Shown here: one piece after another, positions 36,332 to 51,900 of the stretch
Layout: each line of letters starts with the position of its first letter
How positions within the stretch are numbered: position 1 is the stretch's first letter
Assembly: GCA_964035795.1 (NCBI GenBank)
Contig: OZ038321.1
Location: 25,585,307 to 25,649,306 of the forward strand
From: Pterobdella sp. o SKG-2022
Lineage: Eukaryota > Annelida > Clitellata > Hirudinida > Piscicolidae
Length of the DNA: 64,000 bases
Direction of reading: 5' to 3'
Made by a program: the position numbers and the translations under genes
The notes under the pieces: generated by a model
What the model was told of the DNA's origin: nothing
Seen by the model: the letters and a program-made list of their open reading frames with translations, nothing else
Database searches by the model: none

Positions 36332-39231
36332 GGTGAGAGGTGAGGCTAGTGAGAGATGAGGCTAGTGAGAGGTGAGGCTAGTGAGAAGTGGGGCTAGTGA
36401 GAGGTGAGGCTAGTGAGAGGTGAGGCTAGTGAGAGGTGAGGCTAGTGAGAGGTGAGGTTATGAAGGGTGAGGTTAGTGAAGAGTGAGGCTATTGAAAGGT
36501 GAGGTTAGTGAGGGTTGAGGCTAGTGAGATTAGTGAGAAGTGAGGCTAGTGAAAGGTGAGGCTATTGAGATTAGTGAGAAGTGAGGCTAGTGAAAGGTGA
36601 GGCTATTGAGACTTGAGGCTAGTAAGAGGTGAGGTTAGTGAAGGGTGAGGTTAGTGAAGGGTGAGGTTAGTGAAAGGTGAGGTTAGTGAAAGTGAGGTTA
36701 GTGAGAAGTGAGGCTAGTGAGAGGTGAGGCTATTGAAACTTGAGGCTAGTAAGAGGTGAGCTTAGTGAAGGGTGAGGCTAGTGAGAGGTGAGGTTAGTGA
36801 AAGTGAGGCTAGTGAGAGGTGAGGTTAGTAAGAAAGTGAGGCTAGTGAGAGGTGAGGTTAGTGAGGAGTGAGGCTAGTAAGAGGTGAGGCTATTGAGACT
36901 TGAGGCTAGTGAGAGGTGAGGTTGGTGAGATTAGTGAGGAGTGAGGCAAGTGAAAGGTGAGGCTAGTGAGATGTGAGGTTAGTGAGGAGTGAGGCTAGTG
37001 AGAGGTGAGGCTATTGAGACTTGAGGCTAGTAAGAGGTGAGGTTAGTGAAGGGTGAGGCTAGTGAAAGGTGAGGTTAGTGAAAGTGAGGCTAGTGAGAGG
37101 TGAGGTTAGTGAGAGGTGAGCTTAGTGAAGGGTGAGGCTATTGAGAGGTGATGTTAGTGAGAAGTGAGACTAGTAAGAGGTGAGGTTAGTGAGGGGTGAG
37201 GCTAGTGAGAGGTGAGGCTAGTGAAAGGTGAGGCTTGTGAGAGGTGACGCTAGTGAGAGGTGAGGCTAGTGAGAGGTGAGGCTAGTGAGAGGTGAGGTTA
37301 GTGAAGGGTGAGGTTAGTGAGGAGTGAGGCTAGTGAGAGGTGAGGCTAGTGAGAGGTGAGATTAGTGAGAAGTGAGGCTAGTGAGAGGTGAGGCTATTGA
37401 AAGGTGAGGTTAGTGAGAGGTGAGGCTAGTGAAAGGTGAGGCTTGTGAGAGGTGACGCTAGTGAGAGGTGAGGCTAGTGAGAGGTGAGGTTAGTGAAGGG
37501 TGAGGTTAGTGAAGAGTGAGGCTAGTGAGAGGTGAGGCTAGTGAGAGGTGAGGTTAGTGAGAGGTGAGGCTAGTGAGATTAGTGAGAAGTGAGGCTAGTG
37601 AAAGGTGAGGCTATTGAGACATGAGGCTAGTAAGAGATGAGGTTAGTGAAGGTTGAGGTTAGTGAGAGGTGAGGCTAGTGAGAAGTAAGGCTATTGAAAC
37701 TTGAGGCTAGTAAGAGGTGAGCTTAGTGAAGGGTGAGGCTAGTGAGAAGCGAGGTTAGTGAGGGATGAGGCTAGTGAGAAGTGAGGTTAGTGAGGAGTGA
37801 GGCTAGTGAGAAGTAAGGCTATTGAAACTTGAGGCTAGTAAGAGATGAGGTTAGTGAAGGTTGAGGTTAGTGAGAGGTGAGGCTAGTGAGAAGTAAGGCT
37901 ATTGAAACTTGAGGCTAGTAAGAGGTGAGCTTAGTGAAGGGTGAGGCTAGTGAGAAGCGAGGTTAGTGAGGGATGAGGCTAGTGAGAAGTGAGGTTAGTG
38001 AGGAGTGAGGCTAGTGAGGGGTGAAGCTATTGAGACTTGAGGCTATTAAAAGGTGAGGTTAGTGAGGAGTGAGGCTATTGAGAGGTGATGTTAGTGAGGA
38101 GTGAGGCTAGTAAGAGGTGAGGCTAGTGAAGGGTGAGGCTTGTGAGAGGTGACGCTAGTGAGAGGTGAGGCTAGTGAGAGGTGAGGTTGGTGAGGTTGGT
38201 GAGAAGTGAGGCTAGTTAGAGGTGAGGTTAGTGAGAGGTGAGGCTAGTGAGAGGTGAGGTTGGTGAGAAGTGAGGCTAGTTAGAGGTGAGGTTAGTGAGA
38301 AGTGAGGCTAGTGAAAGGTGAGGTTAGTGAGGAGTGAGGTTAGTAAGAAAGTGAGGCTAGTGAGAGGTGACGCTAGTGAGACTTGAGGCTAGTGAGAGGT
38401 GAGGTTAGTGAGAGGTGAGGTTAGTGAGGAGTGAGGTTAGTAAGAGGTGAGGTTAGTGAGGGGTGAGGCTAGTGAGAGGTGAGGTTAGTGAGAGGTGAGA
38501 CTAGTGAGAGGTGAGGTTAGTGAGGAGTGAGGCTAGTGAGAGGTGAGGCTATTGAGACTTGAGGCTAGTAAGAGGTGAGTTTAGTGAGAGGTGACGCTAG
38601 TGAGACTTGAGGCTAGTGAGAGGTGAGGTTAGTGAGAGGTGAGGTTAGTGAGGAGTGAGGTTAGTAAGAGGTGAGGTTAGTGAGGGGTGAGGCTAGTGAG
38701 AGGTGAGGTTAGTGAGAGGTGAGGCTAGTGAGAGGTGAGGTTGGTGAGAAGTGAGGCTAGTTAGAGGTGAGGTTAGTGAGAGGTGAGGCTAGTGAGAGGT
38801 GAGGTTGGTGAGAAGTGAGGCTAGTTAGAGGTGAGGTTAGTGAGAAGTGAGGCTAGTGAAAGGTGAGGTTAGTGAGGAGTGAGGTTAGTAAGAAAGTGAG
38901 GCTAGTGAGAGGTGACGCTAGTGAGACTTGAGGCTAGTGAGAGGTGAGGTTAGTGAGAGGTGAGGTTAGTGAGGAGTGAGGTTAGTAAGAGGTGAGGTTA
39001 GTGAGGGGTGAGGCTAGTGAGAGGTGAGGTTAGTGAGAGGTGAGACTAGTGAGAGGTGAGGTTAGTGAGGAGTGAGGCTAGTGAGAGGTGAGGCTATTGA
39101 GACTTGAGGCTAGTAAGAGGTGAGTTTAGTGAGAGGTGAAGCTAGTGAGAGGTGAAACTAGTGAGAGGTAAGCTTAGAAAGAGGTAAGGCTAGGGAAAAA
39201 GAGGAGTGAAGCTAGTGAGAGATTTGAGAAA
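36332..39231 (+). repeat. 2.9-kb minisatellite, 16-bp unit GTGAGAGGTGAGGCTA
   Basis: About 180 tandem units of a 16-bp purine-rich word, with a limited set of variants: GGCTA/GGTTA endings, AGAGG/AGAAG/AGGAG/AAGGG/AAAGG middles, and occasional 15- or 17-bp units. Blocks of many units are themselves duplicated, for example a 208-bp (13-unit) copy from about 37690 to 37900 and a roughly 545-bp copy between about 38230 and 38780. The unit is not a multiple of three and carries stops, so it is not coding. The plus strand has almost no C outside GGCTA. Confidence 0.95.
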
Positions 39232-42500
<3,269 letters not shown>

Positions 42501-42764
42501 TTATCTCTCTCTTCAATTGCTTTCACAAATATTATCAAATCTTTTTGAACACGAACTCCATGTAGACATCTCAATCCGGTGGAATAAACATTTTTCAAAG
42601 TTTCCATGACTTTTAAAACTTCATAAACTTACTTTTTCATTGCATGCTTTCGAGTAATTATCTTGATTTTAACATTTGAACAATTGAACTTCTTTGATGA
42701 ACTATTAAGCATATGATACAACGTATTTTGGAAAATTGATTTTCTACGTTAAATATACATATAA

Positions 42765-42906
42765 TGAAGATTACGAGGATGATGGCTTTAATGAGGACGA
42801 TGGTTGTGATGATGATGATGATAGTGATGATAAAGGTAAATAAAATGATTCAGTGATGATGATGATAAAAATTAGTGATGGTAATGATGATGAGGATGAA
42901 AATGAC
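42765..42906 (+). repeat. GAT-rich tract
   Basis: Imperfect GATGATGATGATAGTGATGA words. The minus frame with a serine run is repeat-derived. Confidence 0.75.
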
Positions 42907-44181
42907 GGTATAATCAGATGATGACTTGAATAGCAGCTACAAACTGACGACCTTGCCACAACAAGGACCATCATAGACATATTTTTTATAAGAAAATTGT
43001 ATACCATCATTCTTTTTGATAATAATATTGTTTTCGCTGTTATTTTCATGGTTCAAAGAAAAGTAAAAAATTGATTTTTTTACAGTTCGATTCTAAAAAC
43101 ATAAAGATTGCATCTTTGTATATAAATTTCACCGTGTGGTTTCGTCGCCTTATGATTTTTCAATATTATTAACATTTTATTTTTTGTTTTTTTTTCAATT
43201 TTTTATTGTTTCCAAATTTATTATTATATTAAATGACAATTTAAGTATTTTTTAGAAAACTGAACGTTAAACTCTGAGACACTTTCAATACTTTTGGCTT
43301 TTTTTCAAAACGTTAGTTGCCCAAAAGCTTTGGATATACTTGCCTACAAGCCTTCATGTTTCTGTTTATACACAGTGATTTTCATTTTTTCACAAATTTT
43401 TACTTTATCAAAAATTTTAAAATTTTTTATTTATTGTCTGTGAATTTTTTCATCGGCAATCGCTTTGCCCCTTAAATCCATTTTTAAAAATTTCAGATTT
43501 TTGGGGAACAGCACCATGTTTGAACTATATGGGATGCTCTTTGATAGATGAACAAAATTAGATTTTCTTTGACAAATGATTCTAATATTTCGCAACAAAT
43601 GCTTTTAAGAGGAATGGCTCTATATTCACTAGGATCATCTTCAAATCCTGATTTACATTACCAGTTTCTATATAAGTAAAAAATCGCAAATGGAGATTTT
43701 CAATGCAAATATATGTGCACGCTAAATAGTTTTATTCCGAAGTTTGAAGGTTCTCGTTTCTATGCTACATTATCAAGGGCGTTTGAATGAGGCGGCTCTG
43801 TTTTCAAAAACTTTTGGATTAGAACCTTGTTAGAAACAAATCTTCAACCAAAAAAATCTATATTCAGTTTGTAGGAAGTTTGTTTTTGTTTAAATAAAGT
43901 CTTTTGTTTTGATTTTTGTGAATTTTCCAAATTTTTTTTAAACTTGGCTTTTTCTATTATTTTCAACTTCTTCCATATCGTTAGTTTATAACTTATTTGA
44001 CTTTCACAATCTTATTTAAAATTTTTGAATTGTTAAACGAAATGCATTTCCTAAAAAAAACTGAAAAATACTTTCCAAAACACCAAAAAAATTTAATTGA
44101 ATGCAATTATTTATTTGATAAATGTACAATTTTCAAAAATGTCTATAAAAAATGGATATAACGAAAAAGTTTTATTAAAAG

Positions 44182-44247
44182 CTCCATGGACAGCTGAACC
44201 ACACTGAGCAGAAGCGGGAATCAAACTCATGCTACCACGGTGAAAAA
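44182..44247 (+). CDS. Candidate gene B exon (66 nt)
   Basis: The exon lies between an AAAAG acceptor and a strong donor, AAA/GTGAGT. The 22 codons are open and use varied residues (LHGQLNHTEQ, KRESNSCYHGEK), with much higher G+C than the flanks. It is phase 0 at both ends, so it joins the exon at 45394 in frame. The acceptor tract is only moderately pyrimidine-rich. I do not recognise the protein. The opposite strand is also open here over 90 codons, so orientation rests on the splice sites. Confidence 0.4.
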
Positions 44248-45393
44248 GTGAGTTTTCACACTCATCAATAAATCCAGCTTTTATTTCTGCAGCGATGGAT
44301 AAAAAGTTTTTGAAAAGAATAATGACAGTGTCATTTTTTGAGAAGAATTTGTCGCTGTTCTCAAGTTCCAAACTTTTTAAATTTTTCATGCATTTGTTTA
44401 CAACTTAATTATTTTTTTTTTTTTTCTTTTTATCTTCATTTATAATTATATTTATATCGTATATTAGTTTTATTTTCGTTTTCAGCCTGTCTTCACGCAT
44501 TCGTCATTAGCATCAATTTTATTTTTCTTTTTTCAATTGAATTTGTCCATCACAATCACGATGGGTTTAGACCAAATAACATTATACAACAAATGTTGAG
44601 CCAAATAAATCCTAAGAACATTTTTGTTGGGAGTTTTAAAAATAAATGTTTTATTTGTTACAAAATAAAGTTTTTTGTTGACGGAGCAAAGTTTTTAGTT
44701 TTGAAATTTGCTCACAATTTATCCACAATTATTATTTCTGAATTTCTTATAAGAAATAGGGTTGAAAAGCTATTAGATATTTTAAAAATGTTTTAAAAAG
44801 AAAATTTTTTTTTTTTTATATATAAATCCCTTTCTAACGTATTTTGAGTAATTTCAAAAATTTTTCTCAGTTTTAAAAGTTAATTTATTGGAACTCAACG
44901 TCTTTATTGAAAATTAATAAATCTTTGCAAGTATGATTTGCATAAAATTTTAAAAAAATAGCATATATTAAAAACGTGCGTTAGATTTATTGTTATTATT
45001 CTATTGAATAGAAAAGTAAAAGTTTTTCCACAGACAAAAACCCTTTGCAAAAGTGTCTTGTTGATAAAGCAGAAATACTTTTTTTTAGTTTTTCACATAT
45101 ACTTTTACAAAATATTTTCAAATTTTGTTTAGTGTGTTTCAAAAAAACTTCAGTTAACTCCATCGTTTTTGTTTATAAATAACTAAAGTAAAATTGAAGC
45201 AATTCATAAAAACTTTTTCTTGAATAAAAACAAGTTTTTTTTTAATTGGAAAAAAAAATCAAAAAGATTTCGTGATGAATGAAGCCAACTTTTCATCATG
45301 TATTATTCATTCCTGCATCATCTCAATCCCTCTCCACTCAAATTCATTCCCAATTCCAAGTCACGTGTTTGCATTCCAAACTAACTTCTGCAG

Positions 45394-45485
45394 CTCATCC
45401 GTGCTTGGGGAGCTGAGATACCGCTCAAATGCCTGGCTACCACTGTGAACAAACTCATTCATACCATCATCTTTTTGATGCAAAA
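45394..45485 (+). CDS. Candidate gene B exon (helical, unidentified)
   Basis: A very good acceptor (CTAACTTCTGCAG) is followed by an open phase-0 frame: LIRAWGAEIPLKCLATTVNK then LIHTIIFLMQK. Codon use and G+C stand out from the AT-rich surroundings. The donor is probably AAAA/GTCAGC after 45485 (phase 2); an alternative donor, CAA/GTGTAC at 45536, would extend it in phase 0. The segment looks like amphipathic helices of an intracellular repeat protein, but I cannot name a family. Confidence 0.45.
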
Positions 45486-46092
45486 GTCAGCAGCAGATTT
45501 ATTTATATTGATATTTACATTATTGAAGTTGTTACAAGTGTACTAGGATTATTTTTTCATCTCTCCCATCGTTTAGAGTCTACTATTCAGTCTAGGTCCC
45601 ATCAATTGAATCAAAAATAAACTCACTGGAGTTTTAAAAAAGTTCAAAAACAGTAGAGAAAGTTTGTGAATGGATAAATTGATTGGAATGTGTTGTAAAT
45701 TTATGCAAAATTTTCAACATTAAGGATGTTTTTCAGTTTCATCGAATTGATCTGCCATTCTAACACCCGTCAAAGTAACATTTTATTTATTATTTTATTG
45801 TTAGTATTATTATTTTTACCATATTTATTAAAATTACCTAAATTTTTTTTTATTTTTATTATTTATTATTATTATTCTCATTTTTTTTGTTATTATTATT
45901 TCAATCACGACTTGAAACGGTCCAGCGAGACCAAGGCTTGAATAATTGTTTTTTTTTAAACTTATTCATTTTATTTATATTTTGTTTATTCAAAAAAAAA
46001 TTATAAAATTTCAATCTGAATTAATTTTTTGTCAATTTAGTTATATTGTTTGGTTTCAGTTATTTTATTGAGTTTTATCTAAATTTTTGTAA

Positions 46093-47036
<944 letters not shown>

Positions 47037-48423
47037 ATTGATATAAAAAAAACAATCGAAAGCTTGCTAGCTTTCATATCAGGCATGCTTTGGCTTAATT
47101 ACTCGCATTATTTAAGACATTTTTCTCAAAATTAAAACGCAATAAAGATCTTTCTTATTTATTTTACACATTTATTAAGTTTTTTATCAACTCTTGATTT
47201 TTCATTTATATTTATCAATAAGCCTGACTTTTTTTCGTTTTAATTATTTTAATCCATTTTTTTGAATCAGTATTTCATTTTTTATCATTTTTCGAAGTTT
47301 TGATCCTATAATCATTTTCAAATTTAATTCAATAAATTATTTTTTCAAATAAACAACTTTTTGCATTTATGTTCTTTTTGTATTTTGTCGGTCTGTTTTT
47401 TTTTAGCGTATTTGCAACAACCGAAAAAATTTTTTATAAGGAGCTTTTTTTTCCCTCATTTTTTTTTGTTTGTTTTTGTTGTTTTTTGTCTTTTATTTAT
47501 TTTTTTCAATGTAAAATTTTTTTCTTTTTTCTTTATTTTTTTTTGTCTTTTTTCCATTTTTTTTTCTTTTTTTTTCTTTTTTTTTCCACATAAACTTAGT
47601 GATTGATCTTTTAAAAACACAATGAACTGTGAAACTTTTAATTAAGGAAAACTGAATAAAACAATCTGCACCATAAAAAACAACAAAAACTAAAGAATAA
47701 TAAAGCAAAATGAAATATTACAGCATTCAAAGCAGCAAATATTTAAATACTTTTGAAAGATAATACACGAAACTAAAAAATAAACAAAATGGTAAATAAA
47801 TAATGCATAAAAATTGTATACTGTATTCATTATTCTTGTTTTTACTTGTTGAAAAATGAAGATTTCAAAGTTAAGTTCATTACAATAATGAAACTAGAAT
47901 TTCCGACAATACAACTTTTTCATAATTTATTAGTATTCAAAAGAAAACACTATAAACCAGTATCAGGTATTCACAAACATCTACAAACTCTCAAAAAATT
48001 GAAACAAAAATTTGAAAGATACAAGTTACTTATAATTTCTTCGAAAGAATATTTGTTTTTTTATATTTTTTTTTCTATCATTAAATCTTCCCTGGTTGAG
48101 ACTCCAATGTTATTTTTCTTATTTGAATGTGTAGTATTATAGATAATTGTTAAAGAATTTTTTTTCCACATTTAAATAAAAATTATTTTTAAGGGTCAGC
48201 GCTTTGAAAACATTTTACAATAACAAAGCAACTATGACTAACAAAAATTATCTCAAAAACTTATATAAAATGTAATTAAACTCAATGGTTTATCGCTTTA
48301 TTATCGCCTCAAACCATTAACCATAGAAAATAATGAATTTTTATATTGAATTAAATAAAAATATGAATATTGTATAAATAATAGAAAATAAAAGACTGGA
48401 AGAATTTTCAACTATATTTGAAG

Positions 48424-48598
48424 CCTTCGACCAATGATAATCTTACAAACCTTCAACCAGTATTCTGCAGCTGCAGTCTTTATAGCGAGAATATCATCAT
48501 CAACCACATCACCAACCAAAACAAAGATTTTTTGAATCAACTTTTCAGCCATCTAAAGAACTTGCTCAAGTACAGCAGAGATTGGTGTGGAAGGGGAG
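48424..48598 (+). CDS. Candidate gene B exon (unidentified)
   Basis: 58 codons are open on the plus strand with balanced codon use, between ATATTTGAAG and a GGGGAG/GTGGAT donor. The text includes NLTNLQPVFCSCSLYS, NQNKDFLNQLF and HLKNLLKYSRDW, resembling a helical domain. It is phase 0 at the start and phase 1 at the end, which does not fit directly to 45485 (phase 2) or to 48688 (phase 0), so either further exons intervene or a border is wrong. No family recognised. Confidence 0.4.
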
Positions 48599-48687
48599 GT
48601 GGATGAATGGAATGGCATCTTTTTTGCGGTGCATTTTTTGCTGAAAAAGTGAAAAGTATTTTTTTTATGAAAAAATGATTTTATTAG

Positions 48688-48749
48688 GTGACTATGTACG
48701 ATTGTGACTCCATGGAGGAACAGGATTTCAGAGTGAAGTGCTTGACAGA
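48688..48749 (+). CDS. Candidate gene B exon (62 nt)
   Basis: Flanked by ATTTTATTAG and a strong donor, CAGA/GTGAGT. The frame VTMYDCDSMEEQDFRVKCLT is open across the whole segment, and base composition is unlike the flanks. It starts in phase 0 and ends in phase 2. The minus strand also has a short open frame here, so the direction is supported mainly by the two splice sites. Function unknown. Confidence 0.35.
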
Positions 48750-49017
48750 GTGAGTTCACCATGAATCACAACTAAGGGGGACAGGGCATGCTAGAGGTAT
48801 TGAAGCTTCAGATTTTATGAGTTTGTCTTTCAAACATAATATTTCAAAAAAAATTCCAAAGATTTCAGCTACTGTACAAAATTTTCCTAAAAGAATAAAA
48901 CTTTTTAGACAGAAATGCATGGTTATCAGGTTTTCATGGAGACGAAGAGGGTTTTGCTACCCAACACAAGTAATACTTGGAGTAAGTAAAAATTGAAAAT
49001 GAAAAACAAAGAATTGA

Positions 49018-49180
49018 ATGTTGAACATCATATGTCCATAATACAACTCGTATGTGGTTGGTTTTGTGAACTCACAAGAGTCATTAAGGTCAAGGCCCTT
49101 AGTTACATAAGTGATCTACCACAGGTTGGTTAGTCACGGGGCTCCCAAACGACATCAACCACTGTGAGTTTTTCTATGTA
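49018..49180 (+). repeat. Dispersed 160-bp repeat, copy 1
   Basis: Begins GTTGAACATCATATGTCC and includes GTCAAGGCCCTTAGTTAC, AAGTGATCTACC and GGTTGGTTAGTCAC, ending ACTGTGAGTTTTTCTATG. A similar copy lies at 53558-53716 on the same strand. It shows no open frame and no clear tRNA promoter boxes, so it could be a SINE or a MITE interior. Confidence 0.85.
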
Positions 49181-50676
49181 AGTGAAAATGCTTTTAAAAA
49201 ATTTTCAAAAATTTTATTCGAACCTTTCAGTTTGTGTTTTAAGCTTTCAAAAATTAGAAATAGAATTAGATTTTCAAAAAACTTGCAAAATCTTCTCGCA
49301 AGTTGCGGTATAAATCATGGTAAAAAGTTTCAGAAATTCTAATTTTTGTTCACTTAAGTGGTTGAATAAAAAATAACTATTTTAAAATATTAAAACTTCA
49401 ATTTAATTTGTCCTTTTTAATTACATTGTATTTTTTTTTTCAAAAAATAAATAATTTTTTCAACAATAATTCATTTTAAAAATTCTCTTTTTTAATTTTT
49501 TCATGGTTTTTTTAATTTGTTTTTTAACTTTAAATTAAATTTTATTCTAAATTCCCAAGATTCTTCTCTTAAATCAAATTTAAATCCGGCTTTTACTTGT
49601 ACCTGCTCATGTCTTTGTTAAAGAAACAGAATAAAAATAAGTTATCAAGCTGTTTTGTCTATTTTTATTTTGTTTTTTTTATTTCATGTCAGCAAGCACG
49701 GTAAGTAAGTATAAATAATTTATACCTTATTTTAAATTATCAATTCGAGCTTAAAATAATGAGAATCAAATACATGAAAACTAAAATTATAGTCATACAA
49801 ACTTTAAAAAATTTAAGCACATAGTCATTAGAAGAATATGTATAAATAAATTCACTAAACGAATCAAACAAAAATTAAACTCTAAAAATACGCTAACACT
49901 CATAAATATTCATTTATATTATTTTAAATTTTTTATAATCTTCACCTATGCTTTCGAACATTTTGCTTCAAAGATATTTGACTACCTAGCACGTGCTCAC
50001 TGTCCTTTTCATCTGCTTGCAAGAACTTTAAGCAAATTGGCTGATCTCTTGTGTAATGCTATAAATTCAATTTTAGACTACTACCCAAAAATAGTTGTTA
50101 AAAGTGATTTCTGATCATTAAAAAAAAATAAAATCTAATTTTGCTCTTAATTAGTTCAAGCACTCTATACTTCTGTTTTTTGGTATTTTGTTTTTTAACA
50201 AATGGTTGAAATGTTTCAAAAAGTTGTTTTTTTGATTTTTGGAAAAGGTGTATGAAAACTTATGATTACCTCATTTTTCCTAGTGATGGAAATTAATGTT
50301 TTCAATCTTGGTGAAAGTGAGATAAAGATGAAGACAATTATGTCCATAAACTCATGCTTATCAACAATAAAAAATATTAAATACTTTATGTTATTTTGTG
50401 AGATTAAAATTGATATGCTATAAATATATTAACATTCAAAATGGAGACAATTTTATCAATTCAAATTTCATCTGAAATTGACAGATCACATATGTTTAAA
50501 TACATGGTTATTTCATTTCATTATTCCTGCACTAGTTCCCAATACAAAATTTCTACAGTCATTTTCCTACTGACATATCTAAAAATTTTACAAAATTTGT
50601 TTTTATTTTTTTAAAATCTCTCACTTCAATTTTTTATTCACCCACAGTTGCGTTTCACTTGATAAAACTTTCATCC

Positions 50677-50684
50677 TATATAAA
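50677..50684 (+). promoter_or_regulatory. TATA box of gene C
   Basis: TATATAAA, 68 bases before the ATG at 50752. Transcription would begin about 25-30 bases downstream (about 50702-50712), giving a roughly 45-base leader rich in pyrimidines (TTCTTCTTTCTTGC). Confidence 0.5.
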
Positions 50685-50704
50685 TCACATAAGATCACAG
50701 CAAA

Positions 50705-50754
50705 GCAGATAAATATTGTCTTCTTCTTTCTTGCTCTATTTATTCAACAAGATG
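50705..50754 (+). CDS. Gene C first exon: short leader and start codon only
   Basis: The leader ends ATTCAACAAG, then ATG (50752-50754) is followed at once by GTGAGT, a consensus splice donor, so the first coding exon would encode only methionine (phase 0). This layout, a TATA box with a short leader and an intron right after the ATG, occurs in some highly expressed animal genes (several alpha-tubulin and ribosomal-protein genes, for example). I searched the rest of the window by eye for a matching phase-0 second exon and found none I trust, so the gene product is unknown. The coordinates include the untranslated leader. Confidence 0.4.
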
Positions 50755-50876
50755 GTGAGTTTTTGGTCAGAAGTAACACATTTTTTTCACTGTTCGATTG
50801 ATTTTTCTCAATGCCATATTCCGACATGAAGAATAATGATAATGCTATTATTATTATGTAGAATAGCCTGAATCAA

Positions 50877-50912
50877 TCACTTGATAAGTGAGACTTGCGA
50901 AAAGCTTCGTGA
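50877..50912 (-). repeat. Dispersed AAGCTT motif, reverse copy
   Basis: TCACTTGATAAGTGAG then ACTTGCGAAAAGCTTCGTGA, the reverse complement of the 18839 motif, in the gene C first intron. Confidence 0.65.
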
Positions 50913-51118
50913 TGTATGAATACTTTGTTTATCTCATTAGGCTATCACTTAAATCGATTTTTTTTTTAATTTTAAGTAGAAAGATTTTTTCAACTCATTT
51001 TTATAATATTCCTTAAGCTTCACATTTTCGTTTTAAAATATTATTATTTTTTTGTAAAAATACTTTTTTTCTTATTCGATATCACCCTTCCAACCTAAAC
51101 TATCATATATCATAGTTT

Positions 51119-51900
51119 TCAGTCTTCGTCAATGATATTTGATATCTGGGTTAATGGATTGATAATGAATATGAAACGGATGAAGTTGAATTCATGACAG
51201 ATGCCTCTTTTATTATGAAAACAAAAGTATAAGCTATCAATGGCAAACATTGTTAGAAAAATTTTTTGAAGTTGTGTTTTGTTGTTGCTTACTGGCACTC
51301 TAACATCTTTTAAGGATAATTGAAATTTGCCGTTTTGAAACATTAACTGGATAGTCATAAAAAGAAAGTTTTTTTTAAGATAGAGTCCAAAACCCTCTCT
51401 GACCTAGCACTATAGGCCCTTCAAAAATAATTTTGTTTTTTCCTGAAGTCGTGCGACTAACATTGGGGTTTACCAGGCTCGTGTAAATTGAATTTTTTTC
51501 GTCAGTAAACAAAATTTGATCGTAAATATGAGTTTTTATGAGTATTCTTCAGTCCATATTGGTCAACTTTGTATCGGTTATTTATGTAAAAAACAGATGC
51601 ACTTTTGGAAGACGCCAAGTGCAGTGTTTTAAGCAATATATTGAATTTTTTGAACGCAAGGTGCGAATTCAACTTTTTTATGAAGTTGATCGGAATACTT
51701 CCTGCTTTTGGAGTTATCATACTCCGATCTTTTCAGTAAGATCCAGCCCTTCATTTTTGTTGCTACAACCATTTGAGCTTGTTGAAAACAATATGGCATT
51801 CCTACAAATCTATCAACTTTTCAAAGTTTCAAGTCCTGCTTTTCCACTTTTCTACCAAGCCCTAGTTCGGCTCAGCCTCAAATCCTGAAAAACGTATTTC
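51119..51900 (-). pseudogene. Tc1/mariner-type transposase relic
   Basis: On the minus strand near 51500, FTDEK in one frame and KKFNLHEPGKPQ in the next match the first-Asp block of Tc1/mariner transposases (usual F.DEKKFNL.GPD), followed by SHDFRK (usual yW.D.r.e). Farther on, GKFQLSLKDVRV near 51320 fits the G...L.f..g block. The upstream part (51720-51510) keeps a frame in the right place for the segment before that Asp. Stops and frame changes are frequent, and I could not place the second Asp or terminal inverted repeats. Family assignment is probable; the element is inactive. Confidence 0.55.

Noticed and set aside
36332..39231. CRISPR-like array
   Set aside because: Units are directly tandem with no unique spacers, and the genome is eukaryotic.
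42771..43049. Secreted Ser-rich protein starting MSMMVLVVA, as the missing first exon of gene A
   Set aside because: No donor of the required phase after the hydrophobic start, and most of the frame is a GAT repeat read backwards.
44180..44260. tRNA-like or SINE B-box on the minus strand (GTTTGATTCCCGC)
   Set aside because: No A-box at the right distance, and the segment reads better as a plus-strand exon with a GTGAGT donor.
47361..47606. Phe-rich membrane protein
   Set aside because: T-rich simple sequence gives Phe codons in two overlapping frames; no coding signal otherwise.
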